A stretch of 40,013 nt of DNA, from positions 1 through 40,013 of the forward strand of contig JAFMDS010000017.1 in assembly GCA_017857175.1 (NCBI GenBank). The letters are read 5' to 3'. Below, piece after piece: positions 1 through 10,457 of this stretch. Numbering within the stretch: the stretch's first letter is position 1; the number at the start of each line of letters is the position of its first letter. Position numbers and translations under genes: made by a program. This DNA is from Candidatus Nanopelagicales bacterium (GTDB lineage Bacteria; Actinomycetota; Actinomycetes; S36-B12). A model generated the notes under the pieces. It was not told the DNA's origin. It ran no database searches and saw only the letters and a list, made by a program, of their open reading frames with translations.

Positions 1-108
1 GATTCCCGGCACCTCCACAGAAGTTGGTTCTCGAAACTGACTGGAAATGATAGCCGGGTGATTGGAATACTCCGATTACCCGGTTTCATGTTTTCGAAAG
101 GATGTGAC

Positions 109-453
109 ATGGCGCAGTACTTGATCTATTTCAATCAGCAGTGGGTTGGAGACCATCCTGCAGAGTGGTATGACTCACGAGGAGTATTGGCCCGTGCCCT
201 TATGCAGGAGATGAATGATGCTGGGGTCCTCGTTTTTGCGGAGGGACTGACCGAAAGGATTGAAAACACGGTCACTGCAGATGCAACTAGTGGCACTCTT
301 ACATTTATCGAAGGCCGATACAGCGAGACCCCGGAGTATCTGGGCGGCATGACTATTGTCAATGTGTCGAGTGACGAAGAGGCCCGCATGTGGGCAGGAA
401 AGATCGCCGAGGCATGCGGCTGGCCACAGGAAATCCGTCGATTCAAGGAATAG
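109..453 (+). CDS. YciI-like (YCII/DGPF family) small protein
   Basis: ORF MAQYLIYFNQQWVGDHPAEW...RFKE; YCII-like layout (EGRYSETPEYLGGMTIVNVSSDEEARMWAGKIAEACG); GAAAGGA Shine-Dalgarno upstream of ATG at 109, so the longer start at 58 is less likely. Confidence 0.65.
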   Translation: MAQYLIYFNQQWVGDHPAEWYDSRGVLARALMQEMNDAGVLVFAEGLTERIENTVTADATSGTLTFIEGRYSETPEYLGGMTIVNVSSDEEARMWAGKIAEACGWPQEIRRFKE

Positions 454-564
454 CGCACGTGGGGTTCTCCTCTCACTCAATAGCGCGATGTGGGGACCCA
501 ACCCTCGACTACTGCTTGCGCGCCGCTACACAGAATTGCGCATGGGTGCATTTAGCCTGACAGA

Positions 565-903
565 GTGCCTTCGAAGTCCCCTCTACGCTTAAATTCACGC
601 GACGGGCGCATGGGCGCCCTTGCTGTTGCTGTGTTGGCAGTTGTCATTGCAGTCGTGATCTTTATTCGTCAAGAAAACACAGAAGTTCCAAGTGCAACGC
701 AGGAGTGCGGCTGGGAATTGACTGAGCCTGAAGGTGTACAAGCCCACAATCAATATATGACACAGACCGCACTGTGGCTAGGGAACCGTGATCCGTCATC
801 GCTTGAGAAGCCTCCGACGCCTGACTCCCCATATTGGCTCGGCGACTGCCCAATTGATCCAGACTCTGATGGAGAGCCGCCGATTCACGAGGACGATCAC
901 TGA
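565..903 (+). CDS. hypothetical protein with one N-terminal transmembrane helix
   Basis: GTG start; hydrophobic segment ALAVAVLAVVIAVVIFI followed by an acidic, Pro-rich exported part. Confidence 0.5.
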   Translation: MPSKSPLRLNSRDGRMGALAVAVLAVVIAVVIFIRQENTEVPSATQECGWELTEPEGVQAHNQYMTQTALWLGNRDPSSLEKPPTPDSPYWLGDCPIDPDSDGEPPIHEDDH

Positions 904-1000
904 CTTGGTTCACTTCTGTCTGAGCGAAGGGTGCTCTCAAAATGCGATGTTCCCGGCACGCCGTGGGTGTTAAGACCAGTTCCCGTGGGACACTGGATCA

Positions 1001-1168
1001 ATGAGCAACAATGAGGACATCAAAGAGCGCATGAGATTAGCGCTCGAAGCCAAAAACAAGTCCTCGGCAAAGGGCACACCGCATGGCAGCGCTCATGCAG
1101 AAGGAAAGGTTCACGACCAATCCGACAAGGCCGGTGGGAAGCGGGAACACCGTCGCAAATCGGGGTAA
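1001..1168 (+). CDS. DUF5302-like small actinobacterial protein (55 aa)
   Basis: ATG at 1001 reads MSNNEDIKERMRLALEAKNKSSAKGTPHGSAHAEGKVHDQSDKAGGKREHRRKSG*; resembles DUF5302 (KVHG...GGKRxxRRKSG tail). Not in the supplied ORF track. Confidence 0.7.
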   Translation: MSNNEDIKERMRLALEAKNKSSAKGTPHGSAHAEGKVHDQSDKAGGKREHRRKSG

Positions 1169-1413
1169 ATGCAAAGTTCGAGTTCAATCAAGAAGCGCTG
1201 TCGAGACAAAGGCGCAGAAAAATCTGCCACACCCCATTACCCATGGTGATCATGACATTGGCGCTTGTCCACCCACTTGACTGTCCGCTGCCAGCGAGGC
1301 GGTTGAGCTCAGTGATTGATTCTCTTTAGGTGAGACTAATTATCAAATGACGACTCATTCATGAGTGAATCGGTGATATTCCTTGTGACGTTATGACCTG
1401 TGGCTCAAGGCCC

Positions 1414-2301
1414 TCAAAGGGATTGCATCGCATTAACAGCAGCATGGACCCGAGAAACCTCGTGAGTTCGCATCAGGTTGACGCCACCGAGTTGCGCAAC
1501 GACTGCAAAGAATCCCTCGGCCGTTCTGAATTCGTCTCCAAAAAGATCAAATGCGTGGGGGAGTGCTTGGCAAATGGGTAGGCCCAGCTCACGCAAGCGA
1601 AATGAATTGAGAATCACATTGGTTTGATGCCGTACCCGCACCAAGGGATCCACCAAGTTGCCGTAATAGAAGCCCATTCCTGGATCGAGAATGATATTTG
1701 CTACGCCACATGACCTGGCGGTCTCAACACGTTTGCCAAAATAGTCCAGAAGTTGGGGGATTGGATCATTGTCAATTGTTAGGTCCGTGATCTCGCGAAC
1801 ATTGGCTCCTCCGACGTAACACAGAATGACTGATGCATCGGCGGTGGCGACAAGTTCAAAAATTTCTTTTTCATGTTCGGCACCAGTGAAGTTCAGGACA
1901 CGTGCGCCTGCGTCCAGTCCGACTTTTGCAACTTCAGGTTCATAGGTCTCAATGGACACTGGGATGTTGAAATTTGTGAGTTGCTCAATGATTGGTACGA
2001 GAGTTTTTGCTTGATCGTGGGCAGAGACTCGGCTGGCTTTTGCTGTGCTGGATTCAGCACCAATATCGATCAATGCTGCACCTTGAGCAAATGCCACGCG
2101 CGACTTTCTCACTGCTGACTCAGTATTTGTTGCAATACTTTCCCGATATGTCGAATCTCGAGAAAGGTTGACAGTTCCCATGATGACAGGGCCATCCTTG
2201 GAGGTAAATTTCTGATCACCGATAACAATGGGTTGGACAGGTGCATCCATCAAATCTGAATACTGGTTATGGAGAATGGCAAGTTCTCGAAGCGAGAGCA
2301 T
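1414..2301 (-). CDS. dihydropteroate synthase-like (pterin-binding domain) protein
   Basis: MGTVNLSRDS, DIGAESS, LDPGMGFYYG motifs of the DHPS family; -10-like TAGTAT exactly 6 nt before ATG 2301. Confidence 0.75.
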   Translation of the reverse strand: MLSLRELAILHNQYSDLMDAPVQPIVIGDQKFTSKDGPVIMGTVNLSRDSTYRESIATNTESAVRKSRVAFAQGAALIDIGAESSTAKASRVSAHDQAKTLVPIIEQLTNFNIPVSIETYEPEVAKVGLDAGARVLNFTGAEHEKEIFELVATADASVILCYVGGANVREITDLTIDNDPIPQLLDYFGKRVETARSCGVANIILDPGMGFYYGNLVDPLVRVRHQTNVILNSFRLRELGLPICQALPHAFDLFGDEFRTAEGFFAVVAQLGGVNLMRTHEVSRVHAAVNAMQSL

Positions 2302-2358
2302 CACCTGATACTAAAGCGTGATTGTTCAGTCGTCTACCGGCACAGGGGCGCAAATGCG

Positions 2359-3096
2359 TTAGCGTCGAATGAAACTGAAGTCTGTAATTGTTCGATATTC
2401 AGTCAGGGCGCGTTGTTCATAGTGCGTGAGTGGGCGTTCGGGACGTGAAGTGATCCCGCCGGACCAAGAATCTTGCTGAGCTTCAAATTGCTCTGAAATT
2501 GATTCCGCGTATTCCTGCCAATCCGTTGCTAGCTGCCAAAAGCCGCCGGGAACAAGCCTGCTGTGAATGAGGTGCATGATTGATGGCTGCACAATTCGAC
2601 GCTTGTGGTGTCTGGCTTTGGGCCAGGGATCAGGAAAGAGGGTGAAAACCCCGGAGACACTTTCAGGTTCGATCATGTTTTCCAATACCGCAATGGCATC
2701 TGATTCCATGACGCGAATATTGGTCATGCCATGCACTTGAATCTCGTGGAGGAGATCACCAACCCCAGGGGTGTGAACATCAATAGCGAGATAAGAGTTG
2801 CAAGGATTTTTTCTCGCAAGGTCCAGTGTTGTGATGCCATTGCCAAAACCGATGTCGATGAATAGTTTCGTTTCAGTGGGGGGCCAATCGTTGATTGTGG
2901 CAAGTGGCTCAGGTGCATATTCAATTAATAAATCGAGTGGGTTATCAATCGCGTGCTGTTGGGACTTGGTGATTCTGCTACGCCGCGGTTTAAAAGTTCT
3001 AATGCTCCTGCCCAGCACGCTATTTGTTGGGAGGGGTGGTCGACGTTCTTGACCTGTGTCATCCACGTGAGTCCACCAAGAGTTCAACCGACCCAT
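2359..3096 (-). CDS. trmB: tRNA (guanine-N7-)-methyltransferase
   Basis: DIGFGNGITTLDLARKNP SAM motif, FPDPWPKARHHKRRIV signature. Long N-terminal ORF extension overlaps the peptidase gene, so the real start is near 3096 or GTG 3066. Confidence 0.8.
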   Translation of the reverse strand: MGRLNSWWTHVDDTGQERRPPLPTNSVLGRSIRTFKPRRSRITKSQQHAIDNPLDLLIEYAPEPLATINDWPPTETKLFIDIGFGNGITTLDLARKNPCNSYLAIDVHTPGVGDLLHEIQVHGMTNIRVMESDAIAVLENMIEPESVSGVFTLFPDPWPKARHHKRRIVQPSIMHLIHSRLVPGGFWQLATDWQEYAESISEQFEAQQDSWSGGITSRPERPLTHYEQRALTEYRTITDFSFIRR

Positions 3097-3784
3097 TGAT
3101 TCGATACTTTCGGTCGGGTTCAATGCGCCAACTGGATCCTGTTCCACGACTGCGAAATTCCCATTCACGGTTGTGATTAGCGGTGGTGCCATCACTGACC
3201 AATGCGGTGTTTTCATCGATACCAAGGACCATGTTTCCCTCAGTGATGAGTGGTTTGAGGGCGAAGTCTGGAATGAATCGGGTGTAGCGGTCAAAGTGCG
3301 GGATTACTCGAGCATTCATGACCAAACCCAGGCCCTCTTCCCCTCCGGCTTTGGGGTGACGAAAATCTGGCACGTAGCCACACAAAGCCATGGCGCCCGC
3401 ACTGCAGCCGGCTACCGAGGCTCCATTTCGCCACTGCTGCAAGATTGCGGCCCATACTTTTGTGCCACGCAATGTCTTGGCCAGGTGTCCAGGGTTGCCA
3501 CCCGAGAGGTAGATCAAGCCGGCGTCCTCCAGTGCTTGTACATAGCGGTCATCGTCGGCATCGGCGCGCGTGCGAATATCCAAGACGATTTGTTTCGCGC
3601 CAAGTCGCTCGGCAGACTCCTTGCCCAAATGGTGCCACTTCGAAAGACTTCGGTCACCTTCAAGGGATGCCGCTGTGGCGATTTGAACAAAATTGTGTGG
3701 ACGACCCTCGAGCAGCCACTCTTCGACGTCTTGCATGATGGGCAGATACTCGCCACTTCCCACGAGGGCGATGCGACCACTCAT
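3059..3784 (-). CDS. peptidase S51 / cyanophycinase-like protein
   Basis: GCSAGAMAL nucleophile elbow, LSGGNPGHL, IPHFDRYTRF; peptidase E/cyanophycinase fold motifs. Confidence 0.75.
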   Translation of the reverse strand: MSGRIALVGSGEYLPIMQDVEEWLLEGRPHNFVQIATAASLEGDRSLSKWHHLGKESAERLGAKQIVLDIRTRADADDDRYVQALEDAGLIYLSGGNPGHLAKTLRGTKVWAAILQQWRNGASVAGCSAGAMALCGYVPDFRHPKAGGEEGLGLVMNARVIPHFDRYTRFIPDFALKPLITEGNMVLGIDENTALVSDGTTANHNREWEFRSRGTGSSWRIEPDRKYRINGSVELLVDSRG

Positions 3785-3793
3785 GCAAATGCG

Positions 3794-4156
3794 CTATCCG
3801 TTGGCGGCGTCAAAAAACTCACAGAACGCAGAGTAAGCCCGCGGGCCGTAGACCGTAGCAGGACCGCCTGCCATGAGGAAGGTGACACCTATGGCCTCGG
3901 CGACTTCTTCCTTGGTGGCCCCCCGACGTGCTGCGCCCCGAGCATGGGCGGCAATGCACCCGTCGCACTGCTCAACCACAGCAATGGCCAACGCGATGAG
4001 TTCTTTGGTTTTACTGGGTACGGCACCTTCGGCCATCGCATCTTTATGGAGGGCAGCAAATCCGGCGTAGGTGTCAGGAATCATTTGGCGCAGTTCTCGA
4101 GCCATGGGCGCGAGTTCGTCTTGAACGGCTTTTCCGTGTGAATGCGTCACATCCAC
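3794..4156 (-). CDS. AhpD-like carboxymuconolactone decarboxylase family protein
   Basis: EQCDGCIAAHARGAARRGATKEEVAEAIGVTFLMAGGPA; CxxC-xxxH AhpD-like motif. GAGGAG SD 6 nt before GTG 4156. Confidence 0.8.
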   Translation of the reverse strand: MDVTHSHGKAVQDELAPMARELRQMIPDTYAGFAALHKDAMAEGAVPSKTKELIALAIAVVEQCDGCIAAHARGAARRGATKEEVAEAIGVTFLMAGGPATVYGPRAYSAFCEFFDAANG

Positions 4157-4176
4157 ATCGTACTCCTCGTCCGCGC

Positions 4177-4192
4177 ATACCCCTGTGGGTAT
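4177..4192. promoter_or_regulatory. CsoR-family operator-like inverted repeat ATACCC-CTGT-GGGTAT
   Basis: Perfect 6-bp arms, 4-nt spacer, located between the divergent AhpD-like gene and csoR-like gene. Confidence 0.7.
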
Positions 4193-4202
4193 CTTGGGGT
4201 AG

Positions 4203-4472
<270 letters not shown>

Positions 4473-4479
4473 TAGGACC

Positions 4480-5103
4480 ATGCTTCCCTCGACTTCCCCG
4501 TCCCGAGGCGTTGCCGTTGCAGGGCTCGGTGTCGCCAGCTCAATCCTGATAATCGCCTCACTGCTCTTCGGGTCATCTCCCGCGAGCGCGAAATCTTCCG
4601 ACCTATCCGCTGTTGCTATCGGGGACTCCGTCATGCTCGGTGCTCGCTGGGAACTCCAAAAGCGTGGCGTCAATAAAGTTGACGCGAAGGTCAGCAGGCA
4701 GGCCAGCACAGGACCGGACTTAGTTCGAAAGCTTGCTGCCAACCCAGACATTAAATATGTCGTTGTGCACCTGGGCACCAATGGAACCTATTCGGTGGAC
4801 ACCTGCAAGGAAATCGTGAAGGCCGCGGGTCAGGACCGCACGGTTTTCCTGATCACTCTGAAGGTTCCGCGCCCGTGGGAGACGTTGAACAACAGACTCA
4901 TGAGCAAATGCGCGTCAGCCTTCGATGCACAGCGAGTGCGGCTGGTGAACTGGAATGAGGCCTCTCAGGCCACATCGGGATTGCTTTATTCGGACGGTAT
5001 GCACTTGACCCCACGAGGCGCCAAGAAATTTGCTCGAATGATTGTTACGGCGATCAAGCAAGCGATTACATTGCAAGGCCCTTCAATGGTCGGGCATCTC
5101 TAG
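4480..5103 (+). CDS. secreted SGNH/GDSL-type hydrolase or acyltransferase-tail-like protein
   Basis: Signal-like N-terminus; AIGDSVMLGARWEL, HLGTNGTYS, DGMHLTPRG SGNH blocks. Confidence 0.65.
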   Translation: MLPSTSPSRGVAVAGLGVASSILIIASLLFGSSPASAKSSDLSAVAIGDSVMLGARWELQKRGVNKVDAKVSRQASTGPDLVRKLAANPDIKYVVVHLGTNGTYSVDTCKEIVKAAGQDRTVFLITLKVPRPWETLNNRLMSKCASAFDAQRVRLVNWNEASQATSGLLYSDGMHLTPRGAKKFARMIVTAIKQAITLQGPSMVGHL

Positions 5104-5228
5104 ATCATGTGCGCAGTCTCACACTTGGGATAGATCACATGGTTTCCGGTAGAAAAATCCTTGATATGGGTGCATATTTGGGCAATTAGGATTCCCAGAT
5201 CTGGCTCACCAACAAAGGACGTGATCGC

Positions 5229-7058
5229 ATGGCCGCTCGAGTAGATTTTTCCCAAGCTCCAACGAGTAACAAGCAACTGCTCGAGTGGGTTGATGAGATG
5301 GCCATGTTGACCGAGCCGGACTCAATTGTTTGGTGTGATGGCAGCGAAGACGAGTGGAATCGCCTGACCCAAGAAATGGTCAATGCGGGCACCATGATTC
5401 GCCTGAATGAAGATATTCGACCAAACTCATTCCTAGCTCGATCCAATCCAAGTGACGTAGCACGAGTTGAGAATCGAACTTTCATTTGCTCGCAAAGGGA
5501 GCTCGATGCGGGACCCACCAATAATTGGGCCGAACCGAGTGAAATGCGCGCCACGCTCAATGGCCTTATGGCAGGGTCCATGCGGGGTCGCACCATGTTT
5601 GTTGTGCCTTTTTCCATGGGTCCGCTCGGATCACGCATAGCGCAACTCGGTGTTGAACTCACCGACTCTCCCTACGTCGTTGTCAGTATGAAGGTCATGA
5701 CACGCATGGGCCAGGCAGCATTGGATGAAATCGGCGAATTCGGTGAGTTTGTCCCTGCGATTCACACTGTTGGTTACCCATTGGTCGACGAATCAGGAGA
5801 AGTCCGCCCCGACGTTTCTTGGCCATGCAATGACACGAAGTACATAGTTCACTTTCCGGAGACACGCGAAATCTGGTCATACGGTTCTGGGTATGGCGGT
5901 AATGCACTCCTGGGTAAGAAGTGCTTCGCGCTGCGCATCGCATCAGCCATGGCTCGCGATGAAGGCTGGCTCGCCGAGCACATGTTGGTGCTGAAACTTA
6001 CGTCACCCAAGAACGTGGTCAAGTACGTGACCGCCGCATTCCCTTCAGCGTGCGGCAAAACAAACCTTGCAATGTTGGAGCCCACTGTCCCTGGCTGGAA
6101 AGTGGAAACTATCGGTGACGACATTGCATGGATGCGCTTTGGTGACGACGGTCGTCTCTATGCAATTAATCCAGAGGCTGGGTTCTTTGGAGTTGCCCCC
6201 GGTACGGGTATGAGCACAAACATGAACGCTGTCAAGTCACTGAACGCCAATTGCATTTTCACCAACGTTGCATTAACCGACGATGGCGATATCTGGTGGG
6301 AAGGTTTGACCGATGAAGCTCCCGCTCATTTGATCGATTGGAAAGGCAACGACTGGACCCCCGCATCGAGTGAACCATCAAGCCATCCCAATGCTCGATT
6401 CACAACTCCCGCCGAACAATGCCCATCAATTGCGGCTAACTGGGAAGACCCAGCTGGAGTTCCCATTGATGCGATTCTCTTTGGTGGACGTCGGGCAACG
6501 AATGTGCCATTGGTTTCTGAGTCGTTTGACTGGGAGCACGGTGTCTTCGTTGGCTCCTCTGTGTCGAGTGAGAAGACAGCCGCTGCAGAAGGTTCCGTTG
6601 GTGAATTGCGTCGCGATCCTTTCGCCATGCTTCCATTTTGTGGATACAACATGGCGGACTACTGGGGTCACTGGCTCAAGGTGGGAAGTTTCACGACACC
6701 TGAAAAACTGCCTCGAATCTATTCTGTGAACTGGTTCCGCAAGGGTGCTGATGGAAACTTCATCTGGCCAGGCTTTGGTGAAAACTCGCGGGTCCTCGAA
6801 TGGATCGTCAACAGGCTTTCTGGTGATGCGGATGCCGTGGACACTCCTATTGGTCGTATCCCGGCACCCGGTGCACTCAATGTTGAGGGCCTTGATGTCT
6901 CCGAGGCGGGCATGGATGAACTTTTCGCCATCGATGCGGATTCATGGTTGGCTGAAGCGGACCTGACTGAGGAATACTATGCTGAGTTTGGAGACCGAGT
7001 ACCTGCTCAAATGACGACACAATTGCAGGGATTGCGTGAGCGCCTGCGCTCTAGTTAG
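5229..7058 (+). CDS. pckG: phosphoenolpyruvate carboxykinase (GTP)
   Basis: 609 aa; [43 protein letters not shown] motifs; AAAGGA SD. Confidence 0.97.
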   Translation: MAARVDFSQAPTSNKQLLEWVDEMAMLTEPDSIVWCDGSEDEWNRLTQEMVNAGTMIRLNEDIRPNSFLARSNPSDVARVENRTFICSQRELDAGPTNNWAEPSEMRATLNGLMAGSMRGRTMFVVPFSMGPLGSRIAQLGVELTDSPYVVVSMKVMTRMGQAALDEIGEFGEFVPAIHTVGYPLVDESGEVRPDVSWPCNDTKYIVHFPETREIWSYGSGYGGNALLGKKCFALRIASAMARDEGWLAEHMLVLKLTSPKNVVKYVTAAFPSACGKTNLAMLEPTVPGWKVETIGDDIAWMRFGDDGRLYAINPEAGFFGVAPGTGMSTNMNAVKSLNANCIFTNVALTDDGDIWWEGLTDEAPAHLIDWKGNDWTPASSEPSSHPNARFTTPAEQCPSIAANWEDPAGVPIDAILFGGRRATNVPLVSESFDWEHGVFVGSSVSSEKTAAAEGSVGELRRDPFAMLPFCGYNMADYWGHWLKVGSFTTPEKLPRIYSVNWFRKGADGNFIWPGFGENSRVLEWIVNRLSGDADAVDTPIGRIPAPGALNVEGLDVSEAGMDELFAIDADSWLAEADLTEEYYAEFGDRVPAQMTTQLQGLRERLRSS

Positions 7059-7066
7059 TTTTCTTG

Positions 7067-8098
7067 TCAAGCAAGAGTTGACACAAGTATTGCTTTGATC
7101 GTGTGCATTCGGTTTTCCGCTTGATCAAAGGCAATGTTTGCAGGTGAGTCAAAAACGCTCCTTGTGACTTCTACTCCTTCTGGGAAGTTGAAATCGCGCG
7201 CAATGTCAGCACCGACCTGTGTTTTGGTGTCGTGGTACGCAGGCAGGCAATGCATGAATTTTGTGTGTGCTCCGGCCATTGACATGAGTTCCGGATTTAC
7301 TTGATAAGGACGCAATAATTCAATTCGCTCGGCCCAGCGTTCCTTAGCTTCGCCCATGGAAACCCATACGTCGGTGTGGATGAACTCGGCTCCAGGGACT
7401 CCTTCCTGGGGGTTGTCAGAGACTGTGATCATTGCGCCGGACTGGGTAGCAGCTTGGTTGGCTGCGGCAATGACGTCTTTGTCTGGCCAAAGCGATTGCG
7501 GGGCGATTATGCGGACATCGGAACCCATAATGGCACCCATAATGAGAAGGGAATTGCCCATATTGCTGCGTGCATCACCCAGGTAGCAGTAGGTCAAGCG
7601 ATCCGGATCGCGAGCATGCTCGCGCATGGTGAGGAAGTCGGCCAGCATTTGGGTCGGGTGCCACTCGTCGGTAAGTCCGTTGTAGACCGGAACATCTGAA
7701 TACTCGGCGAGCTCTGTAACTATGTGTTGCCCAGAGCCTCGGTATTCAATGGCATCGAAAATTCGTGAGAGGACTCGGGCAGTGTCGGCTGGGGACTCTT
7801 TGTGGCCAATTTGGCTCGAACTTGCATCAAGGAAAGTCGTTGACCCGCCTTGATTCTTCATTGCAACATCAAATGAAATCCTAGTTCGAGTGGATGTTTT
7901 CTCAAAAATCGCAGCAAGGTTCTTACCCTGAAGGAATTGTGGTTCCTGTCCATCTGCCCGCAACGCTTTGAGGCGTGCCGCTAACTCGATCAGTGAATGC
8001 AATTCCAACGGGGTGAAATCCAATTCTCGCAGGAAGTCACGCCCAGTAAGGCCAAGGGAGTGAACATCATCACGACTAAGACTGCGAGCAGAACTCAT
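7067..8098 (-). CDS. argF: ornithine carbamoyltransferase
   Basis: [41 protein letters not shown] motifs. Confidence 0.95.
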   Translation of the reverse strand: MSSARSLSRDDVHSLGLTGRDFLRELDFTPLELHSLIELAARLKALRADGQEPQFLQGKNLAAIFEKTSTRTRISFDVAMKNQGGSTTFLDASSSQIGHKESPADTARVLSRIFDAIEYRGSGQHIVTELAEYSDVPVYNGLTDEWHPTQMLADFLTMREHARDPDRLTYCYLGDARSNMGNSLLIMGAIMGSDVRIIAPQSLWPDKDVIAAANQAATQSGAMITVSDNPQEGVPGAEFIHTDVWVSMGEAKERWAERIELLRPYQVNPELMSMAGAHTKFMHCLPAYHDTKTQVGADIARDFNFPEGVEVTRSVFDSPANIAFDQAENRMHTIKAILVSTLA

Positions 8099-8112
8099 TG
8101 CAGGAGTCTAGT

Positions 8113-8487
8113 TCAGGCACCCAATCCCAGTGCATCGCGGGAAATCGCCCGATTAATTACGTCCCCAGCAAGATGCAAACCATTGCCTACCGGGCCAGCG
8201 ACATATCTGGAGTCAAGGCGACGATAAATCGCCTCGCGTTCGTCTTCACTCAAGCCACCCCACACGCCATAGGGCTCACGAGCTCGAATCGCGTAGTCCG
8301 CACACTCAAGGCGAACCGGACACGACGCACATATGCGTTTGGCGGACTGATCTCTACGAACGCGAGAGGACCCACGCTCATTTTGTGGGTGAAAAAAGAG
8401 TAGGGGGTCAGCACTGCGGCACAGACCTCGTTCTTGCCAGTGCCAGCGGGAATCAAGTGGTACCTGAGCTAATGGCTGCTGTGGCAT
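8113..8487 (-). CDS. WhiB-family Fe-S transcriptional regulator
   Basis: Four-Cys pattern GLCRSADP...RICASCPVRLECADYA, GVWGGLSEDER; GGAAAGGA SD. Confidence 0.93.
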   Translation of the reverse strand: MPQQPLAQVPLDSRWHWQERGLCRSADPLLFFHPQNERGSSRVRRDQSAKRICASCPVRLECADYAIRAREPYGVWGGLSEDEREAIYRRLDSRYVAGPVGNGLHLAGDVINRAISRDALGLGA

Positions 8488-8643
8488 GTGGATTTTCCTT
8501 TCCGAGCGCGTGAACCCAGCGCAACTTCGCTGAGTGTCAGGTGAGACTGAACTCCTTTAAATGTAACTCGGATTTGTGTGGTAGATAGCAGGACCAAAGT
8601 CCTGAGCTGAGTGAAACAGTCACTGAGCTATTTATGAGAAGCC

Positions 8644-9033
8644 CTACTTGGATTCGCCATTTTCTGGTTCGCCACTTTCAGATTTGGCAATTTCAGCCCG
8701 AACTTCTTCCATATTTACATCACGAACGGCTTGCACCAAATTGTTCAAGGCATCTTGAGGGAGTGCTCCCGCTTGTGAGTAGAGCACCACGCCATCGCGG
8801 ATAGCCATCAAAGTCGGGATAGAAGTGATCTGAAAGCTTCCTGCCAATGCCTGCTCGGTTTCAGTATCTACTTTGGCAAATACGATGTCGGGGTTAGCTT
8901 CAGAAGCTTTTTCGTAGACCGGCGCGAAGTTGCGGCAAGGGCCGCACCATTCCGCCCAGAAATCAACAAAGACAATCGAATTTCCTTTGATCGTCTCAGA
9001 GAACATATTTTCGGTGAGATTCACGGTAGTCAT
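8644..9033 (-). CDS. thioredoxin
   Basis: VDFWAEWCGPCRNFAPVYEKAS; ITSIPTL cis-Pro. Confidence 0.95.
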   Translation of the reverse strand: MTTVNLTENMFSETIKGNSIVFVDFWAEWCGPCRNFAPVYEKASEANPDIVFAKVDTETEQALAGSFQITSIPTLMAIRDGVVLYSQAGALPQDALNNLVQAVRDVNMEEVRAEIAKSESGEPENGESK

Positions 9034-9037
9034 GTAT

Positions 9038-9053
9038 ATACCCTAGGGGGTAT
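9038..9053. promoter_or_regulatory. CsoR-family operator-like inverted repeat ATACCC-TAGG-GGGTAT overlapping the thioredoxin -10 element
   Basis: Arms identical to the 4177-4192 site; overlaps TAGGGT, which lies 6 nt before the thioredoxin ATG. Confidence 0.65.
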
Positions 9054-9104
9054 AAGTCTTGAGCGTAAAATTGGGGTCACTCGACAGGAATATAGGCTGA
9101 CCAC

Positions 9105-9419
9105 ATGAGTACTCCATTAGATTTCCCAGGCTTGGATGAACCCTCACTGGATGAACCCTCATTGGATAGATCGGGAAGCACGCTCACCAAGGAGCGAGAA
9201 TCGAATTTCGATGATGGAGACCATGAGAAGTTTGCGCATTATGTGGAAAAAGACAAGATCGTGGAAAGCGCCGTAACTGGCTCACCTGTTGAAGCGCTCT
9301 GCGGAAAGAAGTGGATTCCCAATCGCGATCCATCCAAATTCCCCATCTGCCCGGATTGTCAGGCCATCCATGCAGGTCTTTCTAAAGGAAAAGGTTCGGG
9401 CTCAGGCAACGACAAGTAG
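9105..9419 (+). CDS. DUF3039-type actinobacterial protein
   Basis: DDGDHEKFAHYVEKDKIVESAVTGSPVEALCGKKWIPNRDPSKFPICPDCQAIH. Confidence 0.85.
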   Translation: MSTPLDFPGLDEPSLDEPSLDRSGSTLTKERESNFDDGDHEKFAHYVEKDKIVESAVTGSPVEALCGKKWIPNRDPSKFPICPDCQAIHAGLSKGKGSGSGNDK

Positions 9420-9515
9420 TAACGCAATACCGCGTAAACAATTTTCAACGGGGAGTGAAAGAATTCGCCTGCGCAACCCCGCGCAACGAACTACATTGAT
9501 AGGAATCAATAGCTC

Positions 9516-10421
9516 ATGCATAGGAAGTCATTCCGAATAGCAAGTGTCGCTTCAATCGCAGCCGCAGGACTTCTCCTTGCCGGCTGCTCATCAAGCAGCG
9601 ATTCAACAACAGAGACCAGTGCGGCAGAAACAAGCGCAACCGAGTCCGAGAGCGAATCAGCGGTCGCTGATGAGTGCGCGATGGAAAATCTGACCACGAT
9701 GACACCAGGTGTCCTGACAATCGGAACCGATACCCCTGCATATCCGCCATATTTCTCGGATGATGACCCCAGCAACGGCGAGGGCTTTGAGTCAGCAGTG
9801 GCATATGCCGTTGCCAATCAACTGGGATTTGCTCCAGCAGATGTTCAGTGGGAAATTGTGCCTTTCAACTCCTCCTATGCACCCGGTGACAAAAACTTTG
9901 ATTTCGACATCAATCAAATTTCAATCACACCAGAGCGCGCAGAGGTCGTTGACTTCTCCGATGGGTACTACACGGTGAACCAAGCGGTTGTTGCATTCAA
10001 TGACTCCCCAATCGCTGGAGCAACCACAATCACTGAACTCAAGGATGCAAAGCTCGGCGCTCAGGTCGGCACCACCAGCCTTGATTTTGTCACCGAGGTT
10101 GTTCAGCCCACCACTGAACCTTATGTTTTCAATGACACGAATGACGCAAAAAGCGCTCTGCAAAATGGTCAGATTGACGGCATCGTTGTTGACCTTCCCA
10201 CCGCCTACTACGTCACCGCTGTGGAGTTTGATGACAGCAAGATTGTCGGTCAATTTGAAGCTCAGGCCGGTGGCGAGGAATTCGGCATGCTGTTCCAGAA
10301 GGGCAATCCATTGGTCACATGCGTGAACCGTGCGCTTGCGGAGCTTGAGGCATCCGGTGAATTGCAACAAATTCAAGATACCTGGTTGGCTGGAACAACT
10401 GCTCCCTACTTCACCGAATAA
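9516..10421 (+). CDS. amino-acid ABC transporter substrate-binding lipoprotein
   Basis: Lipobox LLLAGCSSS; SBP_bac_3 features (LTIGTDTPAYPPYF, DFDINQISITPERAEVVDFSDGYY). Confidence 0.9.
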   Translation: MHRKSFRIASVASIAAAGLLLAGCSSSSDSTTETSAAETSATESESESAVADECAMENLTTMTPGVLTIGTDTPAYPPYFSDDDPSNGEGFESAVAYAVANQLGFAPADVQWEIVPFNSSYAPGDKNFDFDINQISITPERAEVVDFSDGYYTVNQAVVAFNDSPIAGATTITELKDAKLGAQVGTTSLDFVTEVVQPTTEPYVFNDTNDAKSALQNGQIDGIVVDLPTAYYVTAVEFDDSKIVGQFEAQAGGEEFGMLFQKGNPLVTCVNRALAELEASGELQQIQDTWLAGTTAPYFTE

Positions 10422-10457
10422 TCAAGAGTCTTAGTTCTCAGTTACTGAGGAATTCAT

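Noticed and set aside
3173-4141. 322-aa plus-strand ORF
   Set aside because: Antisense to two well-supported genes (peptidase S51, AhpD-like); translation has no recognisable family and composition of a shadow ORF
9038-9053. Inverted repeat considered as a transcription terminator
   Set aside because: Short 6-bp arms, no T tract, located at the thioredoxin start; operator interpretation fits better
9133-9162. Short direct repeat TGGATGAACCCTCA(C/T) in DUF3039 gene
   Set aside because: Only two copies, gives LDEPSLDEPSLD in a disordered N-terminus; ordinary in-frame microduplication
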